From Terrabacter terrigena (GTDB lineage: Bacteria > Actinomycetota > Actinomycetes > Actinomycetales > Dermatophilaceae), in contig NZ_JBHTKH010000006.1 of NCBI RefSeq assembly GCF_042676085.1, positions 124,001 to 188,000 on the forward strand: a DNA stretch of 64,000 bases. Direction: 5' to 3'. A program made the translations under genes and the position numbers. Shown here piece by piece: positions 8,092-18,427 of the stretch; the stretch's first letter is position 1; the number at the start of each line of letters is the position of its first letter. The notes under the pieces were generated by a model. It searched no databases. It was not told where the DNA came from and saw only the letters and a program-made list of their open reading frames with translations.

Positions 8092-9399
8092 ATGAACGAG
8101 TTCTCACGCCGAGGCTTCCTCGGGCTCGCCGGGGCGGCAGGCGTCGCCGGGCTCGCGGCCTGCGCCGGCACCGGCACCGCACCGTCCTCCGGCGGCAACG
8201 GCGGTGGCGCCTCGAGCAACACCATCGAGTTCTGGAGCAACCACCCCGGCAACAGCAAGCCGGTGGAACAGCAGATCATCAAGGCCTTCGAGGCCGCCAA
8301 CCCGAACCTCAAGGTCAAGCTCGTCGACGCCGGCAAGAACTACGAGGAGGTCGCGCAGAAGTTCAACGCCTCGCTCGCCGGCGGCCAGCTGCCCGACGTC
8401 GTCGTCGTCTCCGACGTCACGTGGTTCAACTTCGCACTCAACAAGCAGCTCGCCCCCCTCGACGACCTGCTGTCGGCCGCGAAGATCGACACGAGCGACT
8501 ACGTCGACGCGCTCTACAACGACTACACCCTCGGCGACAAGCACTTCGCCCTGCCGTTCTCGCGGTCGACGCCGCTCTTCTACTACAACAAGGACCTCTG
8601 GAAGGCTGCCGGCCTCGAGGACCGCGGCCCGAAGGACTGGGACGAGTTCCTCACGTGGGCGCCGAAGCTCAAGGCGGCCGCCGGCTCCGACAAGATCGTG
8701 ATGGAGCTGCCGGACGGCTCGAACTACCTCGACTGGGTCTTCCAGAACATGGTGTGGGGCTACGGCGGCGCCTACTCGAAGGAGTGGACGCCGACCTTCT
8801 CCGACCCCCACACGGTCAAGGCGGGCACGTACCTCCAGGACCTTGCGAAGAACGGCTTCCTCAAGCTGTCGAAGGACCCCGCCCCCGACTTCACGGCCGG
8901 CATCGTCGGCTGCAGCATGATGTCGACCGGCTCGCTGGGTGGCGTCGCGAAGGACGCCAAGTTCGACGTCGGCACGGCGTTCCTGCCCGGTGAGGGCAAC
9001 TGCCCGACCGGTGGTGCCGGCGTCGGCATCCCGGCGAACATCGGCGACGACCGCAAGAAGAACGCGCTGAAGTTCATCGAGTTCCTCACCAACGCGCAGA
9101 ACACCGTCACCTTCACGCAGGCGACCGGTTACATGCCCGTGCGCAAGTCGGCCGTCGACCTGCCGGAGGAGAAGGCGTTCCTCGAGAAGAACCCCAACGC
9201 GAAGACGGCGATCGAGCAGCTGCCCAAGACCCGATCGCAGGACAACGTCCGAGTCCTCCTGCCCGGTGGCGGTGCCCGCATCGGCAAGGCGCTCGACCAG
9301 GTCGTCCAGGGCCAGGACGTCGCAACGGTCTTCAAGGCGCTCGACGCCGAGAGCCAGCAGGTCTTCGACTCGCAGATCAAGAGCAAGCTCGGCGCCTGA
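8092..9399 (+). CDS. ugpB: Extracellular solute-binding lipoprotein of the Ugp-type importer
   Basis: 435 residues. The N-terminus has both a twin-arginine motif (SRRGFLG, Arg6-Arg7) and a lipobox ending at Cys24 (GLAAC), so it is probably exported folded through Tat and then lipid-anchored. The mature part is a family-1 solute-binding protein (EFWSNHPG near residue 44; LPFSRSTPLFYYNKDLWKAAG). UgpB-like members bind sn-glycerol-3-phosphate or glycerophosphocholine; that substrate is inferred from the neighbours. A GGAAAGG-type ribosome site precedes the ATG. Confidence 0.88.
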   Translation: MNEFSRRGFLGLAGAAGVAGLAACAGTGTAPSSGGNGGGASSNTIEFWSNHPGNSKPVEQQIIKAFEAANPNLKVKLVDAGKNYEEVAQKFNASLAGGQLPDVVVVSDVTWFNFALNKQLAPLDDLLSAAKIDTSDYVDALYNDYTLGDKHFALPFSRSTPLFYYNKDLWKAAGLEDRGPKDWDEFLTWAPKLKAAAGSDKIVMELPDGSNYLDWVFQNMVWGYGGAYSKEWTPTFSDPHTVKAGTYLQDLAKNGFLKLSKDPAPDFTAGIVGCSMMSTGSLGGVAKDAKFDVGTAFLPGEGNCPTGGAGVGIPANIGDDRKKNALKFIEFLTNAQNTVTFTQATGYMPVRKSAVDLPEEKAFLEKNPNAKTAIEQLPKTRSQDNVRVLLPGGGARIGKALDQVVQGQDVATVFKALDAESQQVFDSQIKSKLGA

Positions 9400-9416
9400 C
9401 ACACCGCTTGGGTATG

Positions 9417-9449
9417 CCGCCGGGTCCCGACGCCCACGGGGCCCGGCGG
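9417..9449 (+). promoter_or_regulatory. Intercistronic hairpin between ugpB and ugpC
   Basis: 13-bp stem (9417-9429 with 9437-9449, one G-U wobble) and 7-nt loop, 17 bp after the binding-protein stop and inside the operon. It is well placed to protect the 3' end of the binding-protein message or partly terminate, giving more binding protein than ATPase. Confidence 0.55.
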
Positions 9450-9486
9450 GTGCCGCACCAGACCAGAACGACCCGAGAGGCCTTCC

Positions 9487-10587
9487 ATGGCAACCGTGTA
9501 CTTCGACGAGGCGACTCGTAAGTTCTCCAAGGACGACGCACCTGCGGTCGACGGCATCACGCTCGACATCGCCGACGGTGAGTTCCTCGTCCTCGTCGGC
9601 CCCTCGGGCTGCGGCAAGTCGACGACGCTGCGCATGCTCGCCGGTCTCGAGCCGGTCGACGGCGGCCGCGTCCTCGTCGACGGGCACGACCAGAAGGGCG
9701 TGCGTCCGCGCGACCGTGACATCGCCATGGTGTTCCAGAGCTACGCGCTCTACCCGAACATGACGGCGGCCCAGAACATGGCCTTCGCCCTCGACAACGC
9801 CAAGGTCAGCAAGGCCGAGACGAGGCAGCGGGTCGCCGAGGCCGCGAAGATCCTCGAGCTCGAGCAGCTGCTCGATCGCAAGCCCGGGCAGATGTCCGGC
9901 GGCCAGCGCCAGCGCGTCGCGATGGGCCGGGCGATCGTCCGCAACCCGAAGGTGTTCTGCATGGACGAGCCGCTGTCGAACCTCGACGCGAAGCTGCGCG
10001 TGTCGACCCGCTCGCAGATCGCCGGACTGCAGCGCCGGCTCGGCATCACGACCGTCTACGTCACCCACGACCAGGTCGAGGCGATGACGATGGGCCACCG
10101 CGTCGCGGTCCTGCGCGACGGCAGGCTCCAGCAGGTCGACACCCCCGAGCGCCTCTACGACGCGCCCGTCAACACGTTCGTCGCGTCGTTCATCGGGTCG
10201 CCGGCCATCACGCTCGTCGAGTCCTCGGTTCGTGAGGGCAACGCCGAGGTGCACGGCGTCTCAGTGCCGCTCGACCGCGGTGTCGCGGGTCGCGCGGGGG
10301 AGAAGGTCGTGGTCGGCCTGCGTCCCGAGTCGTGGCACGTCGTCGGGTCGCCCGAGGGCGACGGGGACTCCTCGTCGGTCGCGCTCAACGTCGAGCTGGT
10401 CGAGTCGCTCGGCTCCGAGTCGTTCGTCTACGGGCGTCCCGCAGGGGCCGGGGAGGACGCCGGGCGGGTGACGGTCCGTCTCGACAAGCGCACGCACCTC
10501 ACGGTCGGTGATGTCGTGCACGTGCAGCCGAACCGCGGCGAGGTGCACGTCTTCGACGCCGCGTCGGGTGAGCGGATCGGGGCCTGA
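9487..10587 (+). CDS. ugpC: ABC transporter ATP-binding subunit, UgpC/MsmK type
   Basis: 366 residues. Walker A GPSGCGKST (about residues 38-46), Q-loop FQSYALYPNMT, signature MSGGQRQRVAMGRAI, Walker B VFCMDEPLSNLDAKLR and switch His in VTHDQ are all intact. A C-terminal regulatory OB (TOBE) domain from about residue 240 is typical of CUT1-family ATPases, which may serve several importers. It energises the two upstream permeases. The start is ATG 9487, after GAGAGG. Confidence 0.92.
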   Translation: MATVYFDEATRKFSKDDAPAVDGITLDIADGEFLVLVGPSGCGKSTTLRMLAGLEPVDGGRVLVDGHDQKGVRPRDRDIAMVFQSYALYPNMTAAQNMAFALDNAKVSKAETRQRVAEAAKILELEQLLDRKPGQMSGGQRQRVAMGRAIVRNPKVFCMDEPLSNLDAKLRVSTRSQIAGLQRRLGITTVYVTHDQVEAMTMGHRVAVLRDGRLQQVDTPERLYDAPVNTFVASFIGSPAITLVESSVREGNAEVHGVSVPLDRGVAGRAGEKVVVGLRPESWHVVGSPEGDGDSSSVALNVELVESLGSESFVYGRPAGAGEDAGRVTVRLDKRTHLTVGDVVHVQPNRGEVHVFDAASGERIGA

Positions 10588-10588
10588 G

Positions 10589-11485
10589 GTGAGCTCGCGC
10601 CCCGGACCCTGGGCGTCCGGCCGTTTCGACGTGGAGGGCCACCGCGGCGCCAAGGGGCTGGTCGTCGAGAACACCCTGGCCGGCTTCGCGGCGGCATACG
10701 GCGTCGGTGCCACCGGGGTCGAGCTCGACGTTCGGCTGACCGCCGACGGACGGGTGGTGGTGTGGCACGACGCCGAGCTGCTGCCGCACAAGTGCCGGTC
10801 CACCGGGCCGGACCTCGTCGGTGCGCGCGTCGACGACCTGACCCTGGCGCAGCTGCGCACGGTCGACGTCGGCAGCCTCACATTGCCCGACTGCCCCGGG
10901 CAGCAGGCCGATCCGGGCGCGCGCATCTCCACGCTGTCGGAGGTGCTGGCCCACGGCGTCGAGAGCGCGCCGGGTGTGTGGTGGACGATCGAGCTCAAGG
11001 TCGACCCGCGTGACGAGCGCGAGGTGTCGGCCCGCCGGCAGCTTCTCGAGGGCGTGCTCACCGACGTGCACGACCACGCCGTCGAGCGGCAGTGCTTCGT
11101 GCACTCGTTCGACTGGGCGGTCCTCGAGCTGTCGGCCGCGCTGGCCCCCGACGTGCTGCGGTCGGCCCTCGTGGAGTCCTCGGTGACATGGCATCCGGGG
11201 AGCCCGTTGACCGGCAGCGTCGTTCCGGGGGAGTCGCACCACGACGTGTGCGACGGCGCGGTCGCTGTGGGGGCTCAGGTCATCTCGCCGGACGACGCGA
11301 TGGTCGACGCCGCCTTCGTCGACCGGGCGCACGCAGCCGGACTCGCCGTCCTGCCGTGGACCGTGAACGAGCCGCCGCGCATCGTCGAGCTCGTCGAGGC
11401 CGGCGTCGACGGCATCGTGACCGACTATCCCGACCGTGCGCTCGCGGTGGTGGCGTCGACGTCGCGGTCTGCCTCACCGGCCTGA
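10589..11485 (+). CDS. ugpQ: Glycerophosphodiester phosphodiesterase
   Basis: 298 residues. The GDPD motif GHRG appears near residue 16, followed by ENTLAGFAAAYGVGATGVELDV and VWHDAELL; His, Glu and Asp ligands for the catalytic metal are present. The C-terminus has LPWTVNEPPRIVELVEAGVDGIVTDYPDRA, the usual barrel end. The enzyme splits glycerophosphodiesters into glycerol-3-phosphate and an alcohol. GTG 10589 starts 1 nt after the ugpC stop, so imported glycerophosphodiesters are probably hydrolysed inside the cell for phosphate and carbon. No signal peptide is seen. Confidence 0.9.
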   Translation: MSSRPGPWASGRFDVEGHRGAKGLVVENTLAGFAAAYGVGATGVELDVRLTADGRVVVWHDAELLPHKCRSTGPDLVGARVDDLTLAQLRTVDVGSLTLPDCPGQQADPGARISTLSEVLAHGVESAPGVWWTIELKVDPRDEREVSARRQLLEGVLTDVHDHAVERQCFVHSFDWAVLELSAALAPDVLRSALVESSVTWHPGSPLTGSVVPGESHHDVCDGAVAVGAQVISPDDAMVDAAFVDRAHAAGLAVLPWTVNEPPRIVELVEAGVDGIVTDYPDRALAVVASTSRSASPA

Positions 11486-11508
11486 CGTCAGGAGCAGGAC
11501 CGCACGCC

Positions 11509-11543
11509 AGCGAGGGGACGGACACGTCGTCCGGCCCCTCGCT
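11509..11543 (+). terminator. Terminator of the ugp operon
   Basis: Two-part stem: 9 bp outside (11509-11517 with 11535-11543), a 1x1 mismatch, then 5 bp inside and a 5-nt loop. It lies 24 bp after the ugpQ stop. Confidence 0.7.
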
Positions 11544-11640
11544 CCCCCTCATGAGCCCCTGCGGGCGGAGGCCGGGAATGGCGTGGCACACTCGTGCGGT
11601 CGACAGGCGCCGCTGTGGGCACGGCCGCGAGTGCAGCGGT

Positions 11641-11669
11641 ATGGGTGGGGACCCCTGGACCCCACCCAT
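11641..11669. repeat. Inverted repeat upstream of the tetR operator
   Basis: 10-bp perfect arms (11641-11650 and 11660-11669) around 9 nt, immediately left of the larger palindrome at 11670. It could be a second regulatory site or a weak terminator. No T-run. Confidence 0.4.
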
Positions 11670-11692
11670 TCGCTGGAACGCCGTTCCAGCGA
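11670..11692. promoter_or_regulatory. 23-bp perfect palindrome, probable TetR operator
   Basis: 11-bp arms (TCGCTGGAACG and its complement) flank one central C. It ends 27 bp before the TetR start. TetR proteins bind such palindromes and repress themselves, so autoregulation is inferred. Confidence 0.7.
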
Positions 11693-11719
11693 AACCATGA
11701 TGCTTTTCGAAGGGCACCG

Positions 11720-12391
11720 ATGTCAACAGACCGGGTGTACGACAACAGCGCACGCGCTGAGGCGGCCCGCGCCACACGACGCCGGATCATCGACACGGCC
11801 GGCGAGATCCTGCTCCGCGAGGGCTACCACGCCATGTCGGTCAGCCAGCTCGCGTCGTCGGCCGGTGTCAGTGCGCAGACGGTCTACAACGCGGTGGGCG
11901 GCAAGGCCGACGTCGTCAAGGCGGTCTACGACGTCATGCTCGCCGGCGACGACGCCCCGGTCGCCATGCAGGACCGGCCGGAGTTCCGGGCGATGTCCGA
12001 GGCCCCCGACCGCGAGTCGTTCGTCCGGGCGTACGCGGCACTCTGCGCGACCATCTACGAGCGGGTCGGCCCGCTCCTCGGCGTGATCCTGGCGCAGGGG
12101 GCCGGCGGCGACACCGGGCTCCAGGACTTCGTCGCGACGATCGACCGTGAACGCCGGGCGGGCAACACCAACGCCCTCAACGCCCTCGAGCGCGCGCACG
12201 GGCTGCCTCCCGAGCTCGACCACGAACGCTTCATCGACATCGTGTGGGCCATCACCGCACCCGAGATCTACGACCGCTTCGTGCGGCGCAGCGGCTGGAG
12301 CCACCGGATGTATGCCGGTTGGCTGGCCGAGGCGCTCGTCGCGGTCTTCGCCCGGGCCAGCGTCGGCCCACCGGAGCTCCAGGAGGACTGA
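11720..12391 (+). CDS. TetR family transcriptional regulator
   Basis: 223 residues. The N-terminal helix-turn-helix is clear: ATRRRIIDTAGEILLREGY followed by SVSQLASSAGVSAQTVYNAV (about residues 38-57). The C-terminal ligand domain is divergent and gives no ligand. The start is ATG 11720, with GAAGGG upstream. A perfect palindrome lies just upstream, and a PPOX-fold gene starts 1 nt after the stop with its AGGAGG inside the end of this gene. Likely a self-repressor that also controls the adjacent enzyme. Confidence 0.88.
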   Translation: MSTDRVYDNSARAEAARATRRRIIDTAGEILLREGYHAMSVSQLASSAGVSAQTVYNAVGGKADVVKAVYDVMLAGDDAPVAMQDRPEFRAMSEAPDRESFVRAYAALCATIYERVGPLLGVILAQGAGGDTGLQDFVATIDRERRAGNTNALNALERAHGLPPELDHERFIDIVWAITAPEIYDRFVRRSGWSHRMYAGWLAEALVAVFARASVGPPELQED

Positions 12392-12392
12392 G

Positions 12393-12854
12393 ATGCCACG
12401 CCAGATCGCCACCAACACCGAGGTCGACCGCGACGGGCTGCTCGACTTCGTCCGGCCACGGCACTCGATGGTGCTCGTGACGCAGCGCACCGACGGTCGT
12501 CCGCAGACGTCACCGGTCACCGGCGGCGTCGACGACGAGGGCCGCATCGTCATCTCGACCTATCCCGAGCGCGCCAAGACCGCCAACGCCCGGAAGCGCC
12601 CGCACGTCAGCGTCCTGGTCCTGTCGGACGACTTCGGCGGCGAGTGGGTGCAGGTCGACGGCGACTGCGAGGTCATCGACCTGCCCGACTCCGTCGAGCC
12701 CCTCGTCGACTACTACCGCGCGATCTCCGGCGAGCACCCCGACTGGGACGAGTACCGCCAGGCCATGCGCGACCAGGGCAAGTCGCTGCTGCGCGTCACG
12801 CCGACCCGGTGGGGACCGATCGCCCGGGGCGGCTTCCCCGCGCGCCTCGCCTGA
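12393..12854 (+). CDS. PPOX-class F420-dependent oxidoreductase family protein
   Basis: 153 residues, the size of a single split-barrel flavin/F420-binding domain. Visible: FVRPRHSMVLVTQRTDGRPQ near residue 16, then SPVTGGVDDEGRIVIST, KTANARKRPHVSVLV and a C-terminal VTPTRW, all typical of the actinobacterial PPOX F420 family. These enzymes bind F420 (or FMN, or heme) and reduce varied substrates; which one here is unknown. It is translationally linked to the preceding TetR gene, suggesting inducible expression. Confidence 0.82.
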   Translation: MPRQIATNTEVDRDGLLDFVRPRHSMVLVTQRTDGRPQTSPVTGGVDDEGRIVISTYPERAKTANARKRPHVSVLVLSDDFGGEWVQVDGDCEVIDLPDSVEPLVDYYRAISGEHPDWDEYRQAMRDQGKSLLRVTPTRWGPIARGGFPARLA

Positions 12855-12868
12855 CCGGGCCGCCCCCG

Positions 12869-12874
12869 TAGGGT
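12869..12874 (+). promoter_or_regulatory. -10 hexamer TAGGGT, leaderless start of coaE
   Basis: TAGGGT, 6 nt, GTG 12881. The identical hexamer and spacing precede uvrC. Confidence 0.55.
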
Positions 12875-12880
12875 GGGGGC

Positions 12881-14089
12881 GTGCTGCGCGTCGGGGTCAC
12901 CGGAGGGATCGGGTCTGGCAAGTCGACGGTGTCGCGGCGGCTCGACGAGCTCGGCGCACACCTCGTCGACGCCGACGCGGTGGCACGTGAGGTCGTCGAG
13001 CCGGGGCAGCCGACGCTGGAGGCGATCCGAGAGCGCTTCGGAGACGCCGTGATCCGTCCCGACGGCAGCCTCGACCGCGCCGGGCTGGCGGCGGTCGTCT
13101 TCGCCGACGCGGACGAGCTGGCGGCGCTCGATGCCATCACCGGTCCGGCGATCGCCGCGCGGGTCGCGCAGCTGCGCTCGACCGCGCCCGCCGACGCCGT
13201 GTCCGTCTACGACATGCCGCTGCTCGTCGAGCGCGGCCTCTGGGTGCACGAGCACCTTGCTGTGGTCGTCGAGGCCGACCCGGACACCCGGGTGCGCCGG
13301 CTGGTCGAGCAGCGCGGCCTCGACGCGGCAGATGCCAGGCGCCGGATCGCCGCTCAGGCCACCGACGCCGAGAGGCGCGCAGTCGCGGACGTCCTGCTGC
13401 CGAACGACGGCACCCCCGGCGAGCTGGAGCGCGCGGTCGACCTGCTGTGGGAGCAGCGACTGGCCCCGTTCGCCGCCAACCTCGCGGACGCAACGCGGTC
13501 GCGGCGTCCGGACCGCTCGAACGACTGCGTCGTGGAGCCGCGCCCCGACTGGGAGGCCCGCGCCGAGCGCGTCGTCGCCCGGCTCGCCGCCGCGCTGGCA
13601 CCCGCCGGGGTCGCCACCGAGGTGTCGCACGTCGGCTCGACGTCGGTGCCGGGCCTCCTCGCGAAGGACGTCATCGACGTGCAGGTAGGCGTGCGCCACC
13701 TCGCCGACGCAGACCGTGACGACGTGAAGCGGTCGCTCGCCCACGCGGGATACGTCCACAGCCTCGGCAACGAGACCGACACGCCGCACCCGTCGGGCGA
13801 CGCCCCCGAGCGGTGGGGCAAGCGCTTCCTCGGCGGCTGCGACCCCGGCAACCACGTGCACGTCCACGTACGCGAGCACGGCTCTGCCGGCTGGCGTTTC
13901 GCGCTGCTGTTCCGCGACTGGCTGCGCCACGAGCCGGCCGAGCGCGACGCGTACGCGGCCGAGAAGCGTCGGCTGCTCCAGCAGCACGCGACGACGTCGG
14001 ACTACGTCCTCGCGAAGGAGCCGTGGTTCGAGCAGGCCTGGCATCGCGCGAACGCGTGGGCCGAGCGCACCGACTGGCACCCGCGCTGA
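12881..14089 (+). CDS. coaE: Dephospho-CoA kinase fused to a GrpB/UPF0157 domain
   Basis: 402 residues against about 200 for a stand-alone CoaE. Residues 1-200 form the kinase: P-loop GGIGSGKST near residue 8, the substrate region LVDADAVAREVV, and the lid VRRLVEQRGLDAADARRRI. It phosphorylates dephospho-CoA, the last step of CoA synthesis. Residues from about 215 form a GrpB-like (nucleotidyltransferase-fold) domain with VSHVGSTSVPGLLAKDVIDV and GNHVHVHV. This fusion is known in mycobacteria and relatives, where the second domain is thought to aid folding or stability. Confidence 0.93.
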   Translation: MLRVGVTGGIGSGKSTVSRRLDELGAHLVDADAVAREVVEPGQPTLEAIRERFGDAVIRPDGSLDRAGLAAVVFADADELAALDAITGPAIAARVAQLRSTAPADAVSVYDMPLLVERGLWVHEHLAVVVEADPDTRVRRLVEQRGLDAADARRRIAAQATDAERRAVADVLLPNDGTPGELERAVDLLWEQRLAPFAANLADATRSRRPDRSNDCVVEPRPDWEARAERVVARLAAALAPAGVATEVSHVGSTSVPGLLAKDVIDVQVGVRHLADADRDDVKRSLAHAGYVHSLGNETDTPHPSGDAPERWGKRFLGGCDPGNHVHVHVREHGSAGWRFALLFRDWLRHEPAERDAYAAEKRRLLQQHATTSDYVLAKEPWFEQAWHRANAWAERTDWHPR

Positions 14090-14151
14090 CCGCGCGTGCG
14101 AGCCGAACCCGCCTCCGGCATACCCGGGCGGGGTGTGGTGTTGTGCGTGAC

Positions 14152-15201
14152 ATGCGTGGTGAGTACAAGGTTCCCGGTGGCAAGCTCGTGGCGGTCGACG
14201 TCGAGGAGGTGGCCGGGCGCCTCGCCGACGTGAGCGTCTCGGGCGACTTCTTCCTCGAGCCCGACGAGGCGCTCGACGACATCAACGCCGCCCTCAGCGG
14301 TATGCCGATCGACGCGGGCGTCGACCAGCTGGCCGGTGCCGTGTCGGGTGCCCTGGCCGACGACGTCTCGCTGATCGGCTTCACCGCCGAGGCGATCGGC
14401 ATCGCGGTGCGCCGCGCCCTCGGCAAGGCGACCGGGTGGGACGACCACGTCTTCGACGTCATCCCGCCGCGCGTGCTCGACCCGGCGATGCACGTCGCGC
14501 TCGACGAGGTCATCGCCCGCGAGGTCGCCTCGGGCGAACGCCCGCCGACGCTTCGGTTCTGGGACTGGGACAGCCCCCTGGTCGTCATCGGCTCGTTCCA
14601 GTCGTTCCGGAACGAGGTCGACCCGGAAGGCGCCGAGCGCCACGGCATCGACGTCGTGCGGCGCATCTCGGGCGGCGGTGCGATGTTCATGGAGCCGGGC
14701 AACACGATCACCTACTCCCTCGTCGTCCCGACCTCGCTCGTCGAGGGCCTGAGCTTCGAGCGGTCCTACTCCTTCCTCGACGAGTGGGTGATCGAGGCGC
14801 TCGCGGACGTCGGCGTCGACGCGCACTTCGTGCCGCTCAACGACATCGCGAGCGACAAGGGCAAGATCGGCGGTGCCGCGCAGAAGCGCTTCGTCGCCGG
14901 CGCCGTGCTCCACCACGTGACGATGGCCTACGACATCGACGCCGACAAGATGCTCGAGGTGCTGCGCATCGGCCGCGAGAAGATGAGCGACAAGGGCACG
15001 AAGTCGGCGAACAAGCGGGTCGACCCGATGCGCTCGCAGACCGGGATGACGCGGGACGCGATCCTCGAGTCGTTCGCCGCCTCGTTCGCGCGGCGGCACC
15101 GCGCGGAGGCTTCCGACTACTCCGAGGGTGAGCTCGCGGCGGCCCGTCGGCTCGTCGACGAGAAGTTCGCCACTCCGGAGTGGACCCACCGCGTGCCATG
15201 A
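14152..15201 (+). CDS. Lipoate-protein ligase A family protein with N-terminal accessory domain
   Basis: 349 residues. Residues 1-90 (start MRGEYKVPGGKLVAVDVE; FLEPDEALDDINAALSG) resemble the LplA accessory domain normally found at the C-terminus or as separate LplB. From about residue 110 the biotin/lipoyl ligase catalytic fold follows: ALDEVIAREV, RRISGGGAMFMEPGN (the RRxSGGG motif), and SDKGKIGGAAQKR with the conserved lysine. It should attach lipoate or octanoate to E2/GcvH proteins, with the domain order reversed. The start could also be GTG 14143. No clear ribosome site. Confidence 0.82.
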   Translation: MRGEYKVPGGKLVAVDVEEVAGRLADVSVSGDFFLEPDEALDDINAALSGMPIDAGVDQLAGAVSGALADDVSLIGFTAEAIGIAVRRALGKATGWDDHVFDVIPPRVLDPAMHVALDEVIAREVASGERPPTLRFWDWDSPLVVIGSFQSFRNEVDPEGAERHGIDVVRRISGGGAMFMEPGNTITYSLVVPTSLVEGLSFERSYSFLDEWVIEALADVGVDAHFVPLNDIASDKGKIGGAAQKRFVAGAVLHHVTMAYDIDADKMLEVLRIGREKMSDKGTKSANKRVDPMRSQTGMTRDAILESFAASFARRHRAEASDYSEGELAAARRLVDEKFATPEWTHRVP

Positions 15202-15312
15202 GGCCCGGGCCCGCGCATTCGGTTGGGCCACGATGTCGAGACGGCGTGGTCGGCTCCGACGTCACGGGTGAAGCGGCAGACTGGCCGCTCGCGAACCGAA
15301 AGGCACCGAGCC

Positions 15313-15696
15313 ATGAAGTACGTCATCCTCATCCACTCCAACCCGCAGCCCTGGGGGCACCCCACCGGGAACTTCATGCCCGAGGCGCTCGCCCGACCGC
15401 AGGAGGAGCGCGAGCGCGGAGGCGTCGCGTTCGACGCGATGCTGGAGGAGCTGTCGAAGAGCGGCGAGCTCAAGGGCGGTGAGGCGCTCGGCGACCCCGT
15501 CTCTGCCCGGCTCTACCGCTGGGACGTGAGCGGCACCGTCGCGACCGACGGCCCGTACGCCGAGAGCAAGGAGCACCTCGCCGGCTTCTTCCTGCTCGAC
15601 GTGGCGTCGCAGGAACGCGCGGAGGAGCTGGCCGTGAGCTTCGCCGGTCCGGGCGACACCGTCGAGCTACGCCCGGCCTACGTCTGGGAGCAGTAG
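15313..15696 (+). CDS. YciI/DGPF domain protein
   Basis: 127 residues. The YCII signature is seen in MKYVILIHSNP at the start and TDGPYAESKEHLAGFFLLDV (about residues 78-97), followed by a short helix and PAYVWEQ. These small dimeric alpha/beta-barrel proteins often sit near ECF sigma factors; none is adjacent here. The function is unsettled. ATG 15313 follows AAAGG; an in-frame start 90 nt upstream lacks family similarity. Confidence 0.85.
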   Translation: MKYVILIHSNPQPWGHPTGNFMPEALARPQEERERGGVAFDAMLEELSKSGELKGGEALGDPVSARLYRWDVSGTVATDGPYAESKEHLAGFFLLDVASQERAEELAVSFAGPGDTVELRPAYVWEQ

Positions 15697-15724
15697 GCGA
15701 GTGGGCGCTGTCGGTCGTGCGACG

Positions 15725-15730
15725 TACGGT
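15725..15730 (+). promoter_or_regulatory. -10 hexamer TACGGT, leaderless start of uvrB
   Basis: TACGGT, 6 nt, ATG 15737. Confidence 0.55.
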
Positions 15731-15736
15731 TGAGCC

Positions 15737-17850
<2,114 letters not shown>

Positions 17851-17851
<1 letters not shown>

Positions 17852-18225
17852 TGGCCCCGCGCGGCGGCGACGTGGAGCAGGACACGACGCTCGCAGGGCG
17901 CCTGCGCGCTGCCGCCCTGGCACTCCCGGGGGCCTGGGAGGACTCTCCGTGGGAGGGCGACACCGTCGCCAAGGTCGCCGACAAGATCTTCGTCTTCCTC
18001 GGCGAGGAGTCGATCGGGGTCAAGTCCGCCGGCAACCGCCTGGAAGCCGACGAGTGGCTGCACCGCTACCCCGACGACGTGTCCGTGCTTGCCTACATCG
18101 GCCGCCACGGCTGGAACTCACTGCGCCTCGGTGGGGCCATCGACGAGGACGAGCTGCTCGAGGCGGTCGAGACCTCCTACGAGATCGTCGTGGCCGGGCT
18201 GCCGCGCACCAGACGACCCGAATGA
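17851..18225 (+). CDS. MmcQ/YjbR-like protein
   Basis: 124 residues. It has the CyaY-like YjbR fold pattern: LPGAWEDSPWEGDTVAKVADKIFVFLG, a central GVKSAGNRLEADEWLH, and C-terminal GWNSLRLGGAIDEDELLEAVETSYEIV. The family is a DNA-binding-like small domain without a settled function. Its ATG shares one base with the uvrB stop, so translation is coupled to uvrB. That suggests, but does not show, a link to repair. Confidence 0.8.
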
Positions 18226-18244
18226 CCATGGGGCGGGACCGGAT

Positions 18245-18274
18245 TTGAGGGCCAGGCCCTTGCGATGAGAGGAT
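18245..18274 (+). promoter_or_regulatory. Candidate promoter of the terC riboswitch
   Basis: TTGAGG (18245-18250), 18-bp spacer, GAGGAT (18269-18274). Transcription would begin near 18281, just before the riboswitch P1 strand. Confidence 0.35.
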
Positions 18275-18284
18275 CAGGCGTTCA

Positions 18285-18407
18285 CGGAGGGGAGTATCCC
18301 CGACACGACGGGCTCGTCATCACGGAGTAGGTTCCACCGCCAGCTCCCGGTCCCGTCGGTCCGGCTGCCGACAGCGCACAGCATCGGCCGGGCGGGAGAG
18401 ACCTCCG
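18285..18407 (+). ncRNA. yybP-ykoY (Mn2+) riboswitch aptamer upstream of terC
   Basis: P1 forms from CGGAGG (18285-18290) and CCTCCG (18402-18407). Just inside are the hallmark segments of the manganese riboswitch: GGGGAGTA on the 5' side, CGTCATCACGG in the middle and GGGAGAGACC at the 3' side. Known yybP-ykoY RNAs use these loops to bind Mn2+ and control Mn exporters, including TerC-family genes. P1 and a following hairpin share bases, giving a switch. Confidence 0.78.
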
Positions 18408-18427
18408 GTTACTGATCTGGTGACCGG
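18405..18427 (+). promoter_or_regulatory. Expression-platform hairpin competing with riboswitch P1
   Basis: CCGGTTAC (18405-18412) pairs with GTGACCGG (18420-18427), one G-U pair. It uses the 3' bases of P1 and the first two bases of the Shine-Dalgarno GGAAGG (18426-18431). Metal-stabilised P1 would break it and free the ribosome site. Confidence 0.6.

Noticed and set aside
8104..10254. Reverse frame of 716 codons across ugpB/ugpC
   Set aside because: Shadow of two clear genes on the plus strand.
12881..14089. CoaE-GrpB as a novel fusion
   Set aside because: This fusion is already known in mycobacteria and other actinobacteria.
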